Positions 46,292 to 54,330 of a stretch of DNA of 64,000 nucleotides are shown here, piece by piece; the stretch's first letter is position 1; the number at the start of each line of letters is the position of its first letter. The stretch is from contig JAVVQG010000008.1 of the NCBI GenBank assembly GCA_036655355.1, positions 62,001-126,000 on the forward strand, given 5' to 3'. Under the pieces are notes generated by a model. That model made no database searches. It saw nothing but the letters and a program-made list of their open reading frames with translations, and was not told where the DNA came from. The translations under genes and the position numbers were made by a program. This DNA comes from JAUNSR01 sp036655355. GTDB lineage: Bacteria; Bacteroidota; Bacteroidia; Bacteroidales; JAUNSR01.

Positions 46292-47572
46292 TCAGTATGC
46301 GAACAGTGGATATTGTTCCATCATTTGGTTAACGCGATGTCTTACCTCCGCAATCACTTTTTCGTCATTCACGTTTGAAAGAACCGTTTCGATCATTTCT
46401 GCGATTTCAACCATCATATCCTCTTTGGCACCTCTGGTTGTGATGGCAGGAGTACCCAAACGGATGCCGGAAGTCTGGAAAGCGGAACGACTGTCAAACG
46501 GCACCATGTTTTTGTTACATGTGATATCGGCCGCAACCAAAGCCTGTTCGGCCACTTTCCCCGTTAGTTCGGGATATTTGGTGCGAAGGTCAACCAGCAT
46601 CGAGTGATTGTCTGTACCTCCGGAAACGATTTTGAATCCACGTTTCATCAGTTCTTCCGCAAGTTTGGCTGCATTTTTCTTCACCTGTTTCTGATACGCT
46701 TTGTATTCAGGCTGCAGGCATTCGCCGAACGATACCGCTTTGGCTGCGATTACATGTTCAAGCGGTCCCCCTTGAATGCCCGGGAATACGGCTGAATCCA
46801 AGCAAGCGGACATTGATTTGATCTCACCTTTCGGTGTTTTCTGTCCTTTCGGATTCGGGAAGTCCTCACGCATCAAAATCACTCCGCCACGCGGTCCGCG
46901 CAATGTTTTGTGTGTGGTTGAGGTTACGATATGTGCATATTCCAACGGATTATCTAACAATCCTGCTGCGATCATGCCGGCAGGATGCGCCATATCCACT
47001 AAAAAGATCGCCCCCACTTTATCGGCGATTTCGCGCATGCGTTTGTAATCCCATTCGCGCGAATAAGCGGAGCCTCCTCCGATAATCATTTTCGGTTTCT
47101 CTTCAAGTGCGATCTTCTCCATTTCATCGTAATCCACACGTCCGGTTTCTTCATTCAGGTTGTAGGCAACCGGCGTATAAAGAATCCCCGATGAATTAAC
47201 GGCCGATCCGTGTGAGAGGTGACCACCGTGAGCCAGATTGAGTCCCATGAATTTATCTCCCGGATTCAGAACGGCAAGGAAAACCGCCGCGTTAGCCTGT
47301 GCTCCGGAGTGAGGTTGGACGTTCGCCCAAGTGGCGCCAAAAACCTGTTTCAACCGATCGATGGCTATTTGTTCGCTTTGGTCTACCACTTCGCAACCGC
47401 CATAATAGCGTTTGCCCGGATACCCTTCGGCATATTTATTTGTAAGAACGGAGCCCATAGCTTCCATTACCTGATCACTTACAAAGTTTTCGGATGCGAT
47501 CAATTCAATGCCTTTCAGCTGACGCTTACGTTCTTTTGCGATAATGTCAAAAATTAGTTCGTCTCTTTTCAT
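46292..47572 (-). CDS. glyA: serine hydroxymethyltransferase
   Basis: PLP enzyme that converts serine and tetrahydrofolate to glycine and 5,10-methylene-THF. ATG 47572 (MKRDELIFDIIAKERKRQL) is chosen; the 17 extra upstream codons run into the promoter. The 426-residue length is normal. Landmarks: GIELIASENFVSDQVMEAMG, NKYAEGYPGKRYYGGCE, HLSHGSAVNSSG, VDMAHPAGMIAAGLL and the PLP-Lys motif TSTTHKTLRGPRGG. A single gene with its own promoter and terminator. Confidence 0.96.
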   Translation of the reverse strand: MKRDELIFDIIAKERKRQLKGIELIASENFVSDQVMEAMGSVLTNKYAEGYPGKRYYGGCEVVDQSEQIAIDRLKQVFGATWANVQPHSGAQANAAVFLAVLNPGDKFMGLNLAHGGHLSHGSAVNSSGILYTPVAYNLNEETGRVDYDEMEKIALEEKPKMIIGGGSAYSREWDYKRMREIADKVGAIFLVDMAHPAGMIAAGLLDNPLEYAHIVTSTTHKTLRGPRGGVILMREDFPNPKGQKTPKGEIKSMSACLDSAVFPGIQGGPLEHVIAAKAVSFGECLQPEYKAYQKQVKKNAAKLAEELMKRGFKIVSGGTDNHSMLVDLRTKYPELTGKVAEQALVAADITCNKNMVPFDSRSAFQTSGIRLGTPAITTRGAKEDMMVEIAEMIETVLSNVNDEKVIAEVRHRVNQMMEQYPLFAY

Positions 47573-47624
47573 AATGAATTCCTGTAATTTAGTTAATAGG
47601 GTATGTTTGAAAAAGAAGTACAAA

Positions 47625-47632
47625 CAAATATA
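47625..47632 (-). promoter_or_regulatory. -7 element for glyA
   Basis: Minus strand TATATTTG fits TAnnTTTG, 53 bp before the chosen ATG. It lies outside, and just upstream of, the longer frame (start 47623), which supports the shorter protein. Confidence 0.5.
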
Positions 47633-47773
47633 ATAATTTTAAGTAAAGTGATGCGGAGGAAGTGTGAAAACTTTCAATCGTTGGGGTAGAAGGGTAATTG
47701 TCTCAATTACACGTTTTTCTGATTGTTTTGGAAAAATAAATAAACACTTTGCGGAAAGCTTTCCTAAAACACG

Positions 47774-47822
47774 AAAAGAGGCTGACCGATTCATTCCCAT
47801 GAATTTTGGACAACCTCCTTTT
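47774..47822 (-). terminator. terminator of the pyrB-pyrI-flavin reductase operon
   Basis: AAAAGAGGCTG-CCGATTCAT and TGAATTTTGGACAACCTCCTTTT form an imperfect hairpin 29 bp past the last gene. Its right half nearly equals that of the hairpin at 24103. Confidence 0.5.
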
Positions 47823-47850
47823 CGTTCGGTTTTTCGGAACGATAAAACCG

Positions 47851-48426
47851 TTATTTTTTCTTTCTCTTTTTCATGACAGACCACCCGAAACGGCCGATAT
47901 GTTGTCCCATTTCATAGTAATTGCCGTGAGAGTACACCAATAGATTCGCTTTGTTCAGCTGGAATGCCTGCGTTTCGGGATCGATGTATTGTTCATCAGC
48001 CTGTACGTTTACCACATCGGCGATAAACATATCGTGCGAACCGAGTTTTACGATCTCCTTTACGCGACATTCGATGCAGAGCGGAGATTCTTCCACCGTC
48101 GGGCAGTTTACTACCGTAGCCTTACCGGGGGTGAGTTTCATCTCTTCGAATTTATTGAAATCTTTGCCCGACTTCACGCCGCACCAATCTGTGGCAAAAG
48201 CCATATCCTTGGTGGTGAGGTTGATCACGAATTCTTTGTTTTTCTCCAAAATGGGGTAGGAGTGACGTTCGGGACGAACCGATATGTAACACATCGGCGG
48301 GTTTGTACAAATAGTGCCCACCCAACTGAGCGTAATCAGGTTATGCTCTTCGGGTGTGCTGCCGCAACTAACCAGTACGGCCGGGAGGGGGTAAATCATC
48401 GTCCCGGGCTTCCAATCTTGCTTCAT
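47851..48426 (-). CDS. flavin reductase-like FMN-binding protein
   Basis: A 191-residue flavin-reductase-like (split-barrel) protein: PLPAVLVSCGSTPEEHNLIT, LSWVGTICTNPPMCYISVRP, FVINLTTKDMAFATDWCGVK and LVYSHGNYYEMGQHIGRFGW are the family strands that hold FMN. It probably reduces flavin or another acceptor with NAD(P)H; the substrate is unknown. It lies 10 bp after pyrI and is the third gene of the pyrimidine operon, but no direct role in pyrimidine synthesis is known to me. The basic tail KKRKKK is unusual. Confidence 0.8.
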   Translation of the reverse strand: MKQDWKPGTMIYPLPAVLVSCGSTPEEHNLITLSWVGTICTNPPMCYISVRPERHSYPILEKNKEFVINLTTKDMAFATDWCGVKSGKDFNKFEEMKLTPGKATVVNCPTVEESPLCIECRVKEIVKLGSHDMFIADVVNVQADEQYIDPETQAFQLNKANLLVYSHGNYYEMGQHIGRFGWSVMKKRKKK

Positions 48427-48436
48427 AAATAATTAA

Positions 48437-48898
48437 TTAAGCCAAAGTTATATCTTCCTGATCCATTACGCGTTCGCAATATTGACATTTCAGGGTAATG
48501 CGTTCTTTGTCGAGTACTTTAAAAACAGTTTTCATCGGTTCGTTGTTCGTTACGCATTTCGGATTCGAACATTTGACGATTCCTTTCAACGTATCGGGCA
48601 ACTCCACGCTTTTTTTCTCCTCCACACGGTAATTGCGGATGATGTTCAATTTGATGTTGGGAGCGATCACGGCGATACGGTTGATCTCCTCCTCATGGAA
48701 GAATTTATCGGCAATCTTGATAATCCCTTTTTTACCGATTTTTTTACTCTCCAGGTTATTGCCGATGGTGATGTTGTTCGATAGGTTGTCAAGTCCGAGT
48801 AATCTCACCACTTTAAACAATACGTCGGAAGGGATATGGTCGATCACGGTTCCGTTTTCAAGAGCCGCTACTTCAAGTTCTTTTTTAGTAGTATTCAT
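48437..48898 (-). CDS. pyrI: aspartate carbamoyltransferase regulatory chain
   Basis: The 153-residue allosteric subunit that binds CTP/ATP and zinc and organises catalytic trimers into the holoenzyme. Allosteric domain 1-98 (EVAALENGTVIDHIPSDVLF, KIADKFFHEEEINRIAVIAP) and zinc domain with C110, C115, C138 and C141 (CSNPKC, CQYCERVM). It lies 12 bp downstream of pyrB, the standard pyrBI order. Confidence 0.96.
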   Translation of the reverse strand: MNTTKKELEVAALENGTVIDHIPSDVLFKVVRLLGLDNLSNNITIGNNLESKKIGKKGIIKIADKFFHEEEINRIAVIAPNIKLNIIRNYRVEEKKSVELPDTLKGIVKCSNPKCVTNNEPMKTVFKVLDKERITLKCQYCERVMDQEDITLA

Positions 48899-48910
48899 GA
48901 TGTGCTTAAA

Positions 48911-49834
48911 TTATTTATTCGGAATTTCGATCCCTAACATTCTGCAGATGATAGCCTGACGGGCAAACAAACCGTTGTGTGCCTGTTCGAAATAATACGC
49001 TTTGGGATTGTCGTCGACATCGGTTGAGATCTCATTCACGCGCGGAAGCGGGTGCAGGATACGCACATTCTCCTTGCTGTTGTCTAGCATGGCGTTGTGC
49101 AGCGTATAAACGTTCTTAACCTTTTCATATTCCAACAGATCGGTGAAGCGTTCACGCTGTACACGTGTCATGTAGATGATGTCGGCCAGATTGATCACCT
49201 CATCCGTAAATTCAGCGTATTCCACATACTTGATGCCGTTCTTTTCGCAGAAAACCTTGTACTCTTCCGGCATGCGCAACTCTGCGGGAGCAACGAAATG
49301 GAAGGTGGGGTTGAAATGAGACATCGCCTGAAGCAGGGAGTGTACGGTACGGCCATATTTCAAATCGCCTACCATCACGATGTTCAGATTTTCAAGCGTT
49401 CCCTGTGTTTTCCAGATTGAATAGAGATCGAGCATCGTTTGAGAAGGATGCTGATTCGATCCGTCTCCGGCATTCACGATGGGTACGCCCGATACTTCCG
49501 AAGCGTATCTTGCCGCTCCTTCGAGGAAGTGTCTCATGACGATGATGTCTGCGTAGTTGCTGACCATCTTAATGGTGTCTTTCAGGGTTTCTCCTTTTGA
49601 AGAACTGGTGGTTGCTGCATCCGAAAAACCGATAATTCGGCCTCCCAGGCGGTTTACAGCTGTTTCGAAACTCAATCGGGTACGTGTAGAGGGTTCGAAA
49701 AACAGAGTTGCTACCACTTTCCCGTCCAGAATATTCTGATTGGGATGCTCTTCGAAATATTTTACATCGTCGAGCAGTGAAAGGATGTCTTCTTTAGACA
49801 AGTCGGTAATCGAAACAAAACTTTCTGTGTTCAT
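48911..49834 (-). CDS. pyrB: aspartate carbamoyltransferase catalytic chain
   Basis: Catalyses carbamoyl phosphate + aspartate to carbamoyl aspartate, the first committed step of pyrimidine synthesis. The 307 residues include FFEPSTRTRLSFETA (carbamoyl-phosphate site, S49-T52), SSSKGETLKDTIKM (Lys loop from the neighbouring subunit), GDGSNQHPSQTMLDLYSI and HPLPRVNEI. It is preceded by an intrinsic terminator directly between promoter and start, within an apparent attenuation leader, and is co-transcribed with pyrI. Confidence 0.96.
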   Translation of the reverse strand: MNTESFVSITDLSKEDILSLLDDVKYFEEHPNQNILDGKVVATLFFEPSTRTRLSFETAVNRLGGRIIGFSDAATTSSSKGETLKDTIKMVSNYADIIVMRHFLEGAARYASEVSGVPIVNAGDGSNQHPSQTMLDLYSIWKTQGTLENLNIVMVGDLKYGRTVHSLLQAMSHFNPTFHFVAPAELRMPEEYKVFCEKNGIKYVEYAEFTDEVINLADIIYMTRVQRERFTDLLEYEKVKNVYTLHNAMLDNSKENVRILHPLPRVNEISTDVDDNPKAYYFEQAHNGLFARQAIICRMLGIEIPNK

Positions 49835-49875
49835 AAGAATATAATAGGTTATGGTCTACCTTAATAAAAATAAAA

Positions 49876-49907
49876 AAACCAATCCGGCAATAAAGCCGAA
49901 TTGGTTT
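49876..49907 (-). terminator. attenuator terminator upstream of pyrB
   Basis: On the minus strand AAACCAATTCGGC pairs with GCCGGATTGGTTT (13 bp, one G-U) around TTTATT, followed by TTTTATTTTTATT. It lies 42 bp before the pyrB ATG, downstream of the promoter, so it would stop transcription before pyrB unless disrupted. Confidence 0.8.
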
Positions 49908-49998
49908 ATATATAAATAGAATAAATATCAAAAACGAAAGGGTTACCCTTCAAAAGGGTAATGGGAGATTGTTCAATATGCTGAATTCGTTGTTTCAT
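49906..49998 (-). CDS. candidate pyrBI leader peptide (30 aa)
   Basis: A small frame starts with ATG at 49998 (MKQRIQHIEQSPI...) and ends with TAA at 49906-49908, so its stop codon overlaps the first bases of the terminator hairpin. The codons just before the stop are very U-rich (F-V-F-D-I-Y-S-I-Y-I). The layout is that of the enteric pyrBI leader: peptide, pause hairpin, U-rich tract, terminator. The ATG is only about 8 bases past the -7 element, so translation would start near the 5' end or leaderless, which is the weak point. The peptide itself is unlikely to have a function; its translation would be regulatory. Confidence 0.5.
   Translation of the reverse strand: MKQRIQHIEQSPITLLKGNPFVFDIYSIYI
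49938..49962 (-). promoter_or_regulatory. pause hairpin in the pyrB leader
   Basis: On the minus strand TTACCC-TTTTGA-AGGGTAA forms a short stem inside the leader frame, just ahead of the U-rich stretch GTTTTTGATATTTATTCTAT. A pause hairpin before a U tract is the arrangement that makes attenuation sensitive to UTP in enteric pyrBI. Confidence 0.4.
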
Positions 49999-50005
49999 AC
50001 ACGTG

Positions 50006-50034
50006 CAAATTTACGAAAAAAAGCAAATATCAAA
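50006..50034 (-). promoter_or_regulatory. pyrB promoter
   Basis: Minus strand: TAAATTTG (50006-50013, full TAnnTTTG) with TTTTG at 50031-50034 about 17 bp upstream as the -33 element (consensus spacing is about 19-21). It drives the attenuator leader and pyrBI. Confidence 0.55.
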
Positions 50035-50054
50035 ACGGATGGGCTTAATTTTTA
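50016..50054. repeat. 39-bp repeat, copy 1, left of the TSUP gene
   Basis: Matches 50934-50972 in 34 of 39 positions, same orientation (AAAAAAAG, AAATATCAAAAC, GCTTAATTTTTA in order). This copy overlaps the pyrB promoter. Confidence 0.75.
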
Positions 50055-50136
50055 AGCGGGAAAAATGATTTACTTCTCCGATAAAATCAACCATATTGTC
50101 AATTAGGATGTTTAAACTGCAGAAACTTGTAAAGCG

Positions 50137-50916
50137 ATGGGTATAGAAGATCTTTTATTCAGATACGCTCTGTTGATATTGGGAGGGGCATTGGCGGGGT
50201 TTATCAATATCATAGCGGGTGCGGGGTCGCTGCTGACTCTCCCGATCCTGATCGGTATCGGAATGCCTGCTCCGGTGGCCAACGGAACCAACCGTATCGC
50301 AGTGCTGTTACAAGACTTGGCAGGAACCTTGAAGTTCCTCAAGAAAAACAAACTGCCCCTTCAGATCGCACTGAAACTCTCCGTGCCCACCGTAATCGGA
50401 GCAGCCGGGGGCGCTTTTCTGGCAATCGGAATCGACGAACTGATTCTAAATGTAATCATCATGACGCTACTGGTGCTCATGATCATCTATGTAATCTGGC
50501 ATCCGGGCGATTGGACAAAAGGAGCATCCACCGGAAAGAACGAAAAGGTGGATCCCTTTACGTTTTTTCTGTTTTTGATAATCGGAATTTATGCCGGTTT
50601 TATTCAAGCTGCCGCTACTTTAATCTGGTTTGCCGCTTTGATGTGGCGAATGAAGGTGGATATGGTTGCTGCAGACGCGATTAAGATATTTCTGAATCTG
50701 GTGATGACACCGGTGGCATTGCTGATTTTTTTCCTGCATCATCAGGTTTCTCTTTTTGACGGTCTGATTTTGGGGGCGGGAAGTTTCGCGGGAGGCTGGA
50801 TCGGAGCCAAAGCGGCAATCCGTCTCTCCCCTGCATTTGTACGTATGCTCATGTTGGTGGTGTTGGGTGGTGCAACGCTCTATATGTTGCTGTTTAAAAT
50901 ATTTCATCTGTTATGA
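50137..50916 (+). CDS. TauE/SafE-family (TSUP) membrane transporter
   Basis: A 259-residue inner-membrane permease with about 8 hydrophobic segments. The opening LLILGGALAGFINIIAGAGS and SLLTLPILIGIGMPAPVANG (repeated half-motif) and NRIAVLLQDLAGTLKFLKK are the TSUP signature, and the second half repeats it (GGWIGAKAAIRLSPAFVRM). The family exports or imports sulfur- and carbon-containing anions (sulfite, sulfoacetate, thiosulfate); the substrate here is not known. It is monocistronic, flanked on each side by copies of a 39-bp repeat. Confidence 0.88.
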   Translation: MGIEDLLFRYALLILGGALAGFINIIAGAGSLLTLPILIGIGMPAPVANGTNRIAVLLQDLAGTLKFLKKNKLPLQIALKLSVPTVIGAAGGAFLAIGIDELILNVIIMTLLVLMIIYVIWHPGDWTKGASTGKNEKVDPFTFFLFLIIGIYAGFIQAAATLIWFAALMWRMKVDMVAADAIKIFLNLVMTPVALLIFFLHHQVSLFDGLILGAGSFAGGWIGAKAAIRLSPAFVRMLMLVVLGGATLYMLLFKIFHLL

Positions 50917-50933
50917 GGGAACTCTTTCTTCCC

Positions 50934-50972
50934 AAAAAAAGTAAATATCAAAACTGAAATGCTTAATTTTTA
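50934..50972. repeat. 39-bp repeat, copy 2, right of the TSUP gene
   Basis: Partner of 50016-50054; its last bases run into the -7 element TACCTTTG at 50971. Confidence 0.75.
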
Positions 50973-50978
50973 CCTTTG
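50971..50978 (+). promoter_or_regulatory. -7 element, first PBP1A promoter
   Basis: TACCTTTG (TAnnTTTG), 163 bp before the PBP1A start, at the edge of the 39-bp repeat. Confidence 0.4.
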
Positions 50979-51016
50979 CCAATACTATTTACTGAAAGTG
51001 TTTTCATTAAATATAT

Positions 51017-51024
51017 TACCTTTG
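51017..51024 (+). promoter_or_regulatory. -7 element, second PBP1A promoter
   Basis: The same octamer TACCTTTG occurs again 46 bp downstream, 117 bp before the ATG at 51141. Either or both may be used. Confidence 0.4.
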
Positions 51025-51140
51025 ACGCCATAATCTGTTCTGATTTATAGTGTGGATCCGTTCTACTCCCCTTTATTATAGACTATATTGTATAAGGCGA
51101 GTATGGGATTCCGTATGAGAACATTAACGAACATATTCTG

Positions 51141-53492
51141 ATGAATAGTAAGACGACTAAATTTTTGAAGCGACTGGTTCTTTTTGCATGGGGACTTTTC
51201 TTTCTGGGTGTTTTTTCTCTTTCGATGCTTTTTGTGCTTATTGCCAAAGGTAAGATTGGATACATGCCCCCGATAGAGGAGCTTGAAAATCCCAAAAATA
51301 AATATGCTACGGTAGTGTATTCTGCCGATAACGTGGAGTTGGGCCGGTTTACCCAATCGAAAGAGAATCGCGTATTTTCCACTTATAACCAACTTTCCCC
51401 TCATTTGGTACAGGCCCTAATCGCAACGGAAGACATCCGGTTTAGCGAACATTCGGGAATTGATGTGAAAGCGTTGTTCCGTGCCGTGGTGAAAACGGTG
51501 ATTATGGGACAAAAAAATGCCGGTGGCGGTAGTACCATCACCCAACAGTTGGCAAAGCAACTGTATTCTCCCGGAGCCGACAACATCATTGAACGAGCGT
51601 TGCAGAAACCCATCGAATGGGTAATCGCCGTAGAACTTGAACGCCTCTATACGAAAGAGGAGATCATTAATATGTATTTCAATAAGTTCGACTTCAACTA
51701 CAATGCCGTGGGCATCCGTACGGCGGCGAACGTTTATTTCGGAAAAACACCGGCGGATCTGAATATTGAGGAAGCCGCTACGTTGGTGGGTATGTGTAAG
51801 AACCCCTCTCTCTTCAACCCGTTGCGTCGTAACGAAAAAACAAAATTACGCCGAAACGTTGTGCTTGAGCAGATGCAGAAAGCCAATTACCTGACAAAGG
51901 CACAGGTTGACTCGCTCAAACAACTTCCGTTGACGCTCTCTTTCCACAAAGCGGATCACAAAGAGGGTCTCGCTCCTTATTTAAGAGAGTATCTGCGTAG
52001 TGTGATGCGTGCCAAGAAGCCGGTTCGTAAGAATTATGCCTCATGGCAGGGTCAAAAATTCCAGGAGGACTCGATCGCTTGGGAAAATAACCCGTTATTC
52101 GGTTGGTGTAACAAGAATCTGAAACCCGACGGTACGCCGTACGATCTGACAGCCGACGGTCTGAAAATATATACCTCTATCGACTCGCGCATGCAGCGCT
52201 ATGCCGAAGACGCAGTTACCGATCACCTGAGCAAGACCTTACAGCCTCAGTTCTTTAAAGAGAAGAAAGGGAAATCGTCTGCTCCATTCTCCAAAGATCT
52301 TACCAAAGAGGAGGTGGATGCAAGTATGAAACGCACCATGCGCCAGAGTGAACGCTACAGGGTATTGAGAAATGCGGGTAAAAGCGAAGCTGAAATCCTC
52401 AAATCATTCAATACGCCGGTGGATATGCAGGTGTTTACTTGGAATGGAATGAAGGATACGGTGATGAGTCCGATGGATTCGATCCGTTATCAGAAATACT
52501 TCCTTCGTGCCGGATTTATGGCGATGGACCCGAAAACGGGATATGTGAAGGCGTATGTGGGAGGACCGGATTTCTCTAATTTCCAATACGACATGGTTAC
52601 GGCGGGACGTCGACAGGTGGGATCCACCATTAAGCCTTTCCTGTATACCTTGGCGATGGAAGAGGGAAGAACCCCTTGCGATATGGAGTTGAACGAGCAG
52701 CCGCATTTGGTGGATGAGAATGGAATTCCGTGGGAACCGCGTAACGTATCCAAGGCCCGTGTGGGAGAAATGGTAACCCTGCGCTGGGGTCTGACCAATT
52801 CGAACAACTGGATCTCGGCCCGTGTGATGAACAAGCTTTCCCCTTATTCATTTGTTCGACTGTTGCATTCATTCGGTGTGCGTAATCACATCGATCCGGT
52901 GATCTCGATCTGTCTCGGACCTTCGGAAGTATCCGTAGAGGAGATGGTGACAGGCTATACGGCATTCCCGAACAAGGGGATCCGCATCGACCCGCTTTAT
53001 GTGACTCGTATCGAAGACAACAATGGAAATATAATCGCCAATTTTACTCCTCAGATGCATGAGGTGTTCAGTGAGTCGACTTACTTTAAGATGCTTCCGA
53101 TGCTTCGCGATGTGATCGATTTCGGAACGGGTGGTAGAATTCGTCGTAACTACGGACTGACTGCTCCTATGGGTGGAAAAACCGGAACGACGAACAATAA
53201 CTCCGACGGTTGGTTTATGGCGTTTACCCCTTCACTGGTTTCCGGAGTATGGGTAGGTGGTGAAGAGCGTGCCATTCGTTTCGATAACATGCAACAAGGT
53301 CAGGGTGCAAGCATGGCGCTTCCTATTTATGGAGAGTTTATGAAAAAAGTGTATGCCGACCCGTCACTCCCTTATTCACAGACCGAAGAGTTCGATATGG
53401 CGAATGAAGTGGATCCGTGTACAGGCGATGACGTACGTTCTTACCCTTCTAACACACCCCGGGAGGAGATTATGGAAGGTATTTTCGATTAA
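51141..53492 (+). CDS. class A penicillin-binding protein 1A
   Basis: Bifunctional peptidoglycan synthase, 783 residues. One TM anchor (VLFAWGLFFLGVFSLSMLFV, about 12-37), the GT51 glycosyltransferase (ATEDIRFSEHSGIDVKALFR with catalytic Glu; GGGSTITQQLAKQLY), and the transpeptidase with GSTIKPFLY (catalytic Ser), TNSNNWISARVM (SxN) and GGKTGTTNNNSDGW (KTG). The tail EFDMANEVDPCTGDDVRSYP is short and acidic. An insert around 370-450 rich in Lys/Glu/Arg is typical of the Bacteroidetes form. Monocistronic. Confidence 0.95.
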   Translation: MNSKTTKFLKRLVLFAWGLFFLGVFSLSMLFVLIAKGKIGYMPPIEELENPKNKYATVVYSADNVELGRFTQSKENRVFSTYNQLSPHLVQALIATEDIRFSEHSGIDVKALFRAVVKTVIMGQKNAGGGSTITQQLAKQLYSPGADNIIERALQKPIEWVIAVELERLYTKEEIINMYFNKFDFNYNAVGIRTAANVYFGKTPADLNIEEAATLVGMCKNPSLFNPLRRNEKTKLRRNVVLEQMQKANYLTKAQVDSLKQLPLTLSFHKADHKEGLAPYLREYLRSVMRAKKPVRKNYASWQGQKFQEDSIAWENNPLFGWCNKNLKPDGTPYDLTADGLKIYTSIDSRMQRYAEDAVTDHLSKTLQPQFFKEKKGKSSAPFSKDLTKEEVDASMKRTMRQSERYRVLRNAGKSEAEILKSFNTPVDMQVFTWNGMKDTVMSPMDSIRYQKYFLRAGFMAMDPKTGYVKAYVGGPDFSNFQYDMVTAGRRQVGSTIKPFLYTLAMEEGRTPCDMELNEQPHLVDENGIPWEPRNVSKARVGEMVTLRWGLTNSNNWISARVMNKLSPYSFVRLLHSFGVRNHIDPVISICLGPSEVSVEEMVTGYTAFPNKGIRIDPLYVTRIEDNNGNIIANFTPQMHEVFSESTYFKMLPMLRDVIDFGTGGRIRRNYGLTAPMGGKTGTTNNNSDGWFMAFTPSLVSGVWVGGEERAIRFDNMQQGQGASMALPIYGEFMKKVYADPSLPYSQTEEFDMANEVDPCTGDDVRSYPSNTPREEIMEGIFD

Positions 53493-53524
53493 AGAGCATT
53501 TCATCCGAATGGAAATAAAATAAG

Positions 53525-53563
53525 AAACGGCTGTCTCATTTTTAAAGTGAGACAGCCGTTTTT
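53525..53563. terminator. bidirectional terminator between PBP1A and the PHP phosphatase
   Basis: AAACGGCTGTCTCA (53525-53538) pairs with TGAGACAGCCGTTT (53548-53561), followed by TTCTATTT; A residues precede it for the minus strand. Confidence 0.85.
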
Positions 53564-53590
53564 CTATTTAGGCCGGAACGGTCCGAAGGG

Positions 53591-54325
53591 TCAGATCCAG
53601 TCGTTTTTTACATTCAGTTTCGGACGAAGTTTCTTGTACTGTTTACTACGCAGAAATTCGCTGATTGCCTTGGCGTGTGCCGGATGATGGAGGTCGGTGC
53701 CGATAAAGTCAACATACCCCTGTTCCAACATCCACATCGCCGCATTCTGTACATCTTTACCGTAAGTGCCGGCTAGAGAGAGAATGTTGATCTGAAAATC
53801 ACATTCCGCATCGTGGATCTCCGTATAACGTTTCTTATTTCCGAAATAGTAGGAATAACGTTCCGGGTGCGCCAGAATCGGTTTGAATCCCTTTAGTTTC
53901 AAGTCGAAGATCAGTTCGTCGAGATTCCAAAGCGGTTGCATGAATGAGTTCTCCACAAGGATGTAGTTGTTCTTCAACGGGATAAGTTTTCCTTCCTCTT
54001 TCAGTCGGATGAATCCTTCATCCATCCGGTATTCGAATGAATGAGTAAGCTCAATGCCGAGTCCTCTCTCTTCGATTGCCTGTTTAAGGGCATGGAAAGG
54101 GGCGCTGATGGTATCCGGCGTATTCTCGAATGTTTCATCCGTGCGGTGAGGCGTTGCAATAATGGAGGTGATACCCCACTCTTTCATCTTTCCAACTAGG
54201 AAAAGAGACATCTCAAGATCTCTCGATCCGTCATCCACTCCCGGGATGATGTGACAGTGAAGGTCTGTAGTATAGGGAAGGGGAAGCAGCTCTGCCTCCC
54301 CCTTTTTTCTAAAGAAATTAAACAT
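53591..54325 (-). CDS. CpsB/CapC-type PHP tyrosine phosphatase
   Basis: A 244-residue PHP-family metallophosphatase that removes phosphate from tyrosine kinases controlling capsule and exopolysaccharide export. Metal motifs: DLHCHIIPGVDDGSRD (residues 21-36), IIATPHRTDETF, the Glu/His in HSFEYRMDEGF, AHPERYSYYFG, and GTDLHHPAHAKAIS. It is the third gene of the rfbA-rfbB unit, 5 bp after rfbB, which places it in surface polysaccharide production. The N-terminal FNFFRKKGEAE is a short basic leader, not a signal peptide. Confidence 0.85.
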   Translation of the reverse strand: MFNFFRKKGEAELLPLPYTTDLHCHIIPGVDDGSRDLEMSLFLVGKMKEWGITSIIATPHRTDETFENTPDTISAPFHALKQAIEERGLGIELTHSFEYRMDEGFIRLKEEGKLIPLKNNYILVENSFMQPLWNLDELIFDLKLKGFKPILAHPERYSYYFGNKKRYTEIHDAECDFQINILSLAGTYGKDVQNAAMWMLEQGYVDFIGTDLHHPAHAKAISEFLRSKQYKKLRPKLNVKNDWI

Positions 54326-54330
54326 TGAAT

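Noticed and set aside
47573..47623. 17-codon N-terminal extension of serine hydroxymethyltransferase
   Set aside because: The start lies at the predicted transcription start, and family proteins begin at the MKRDELIF methionine.
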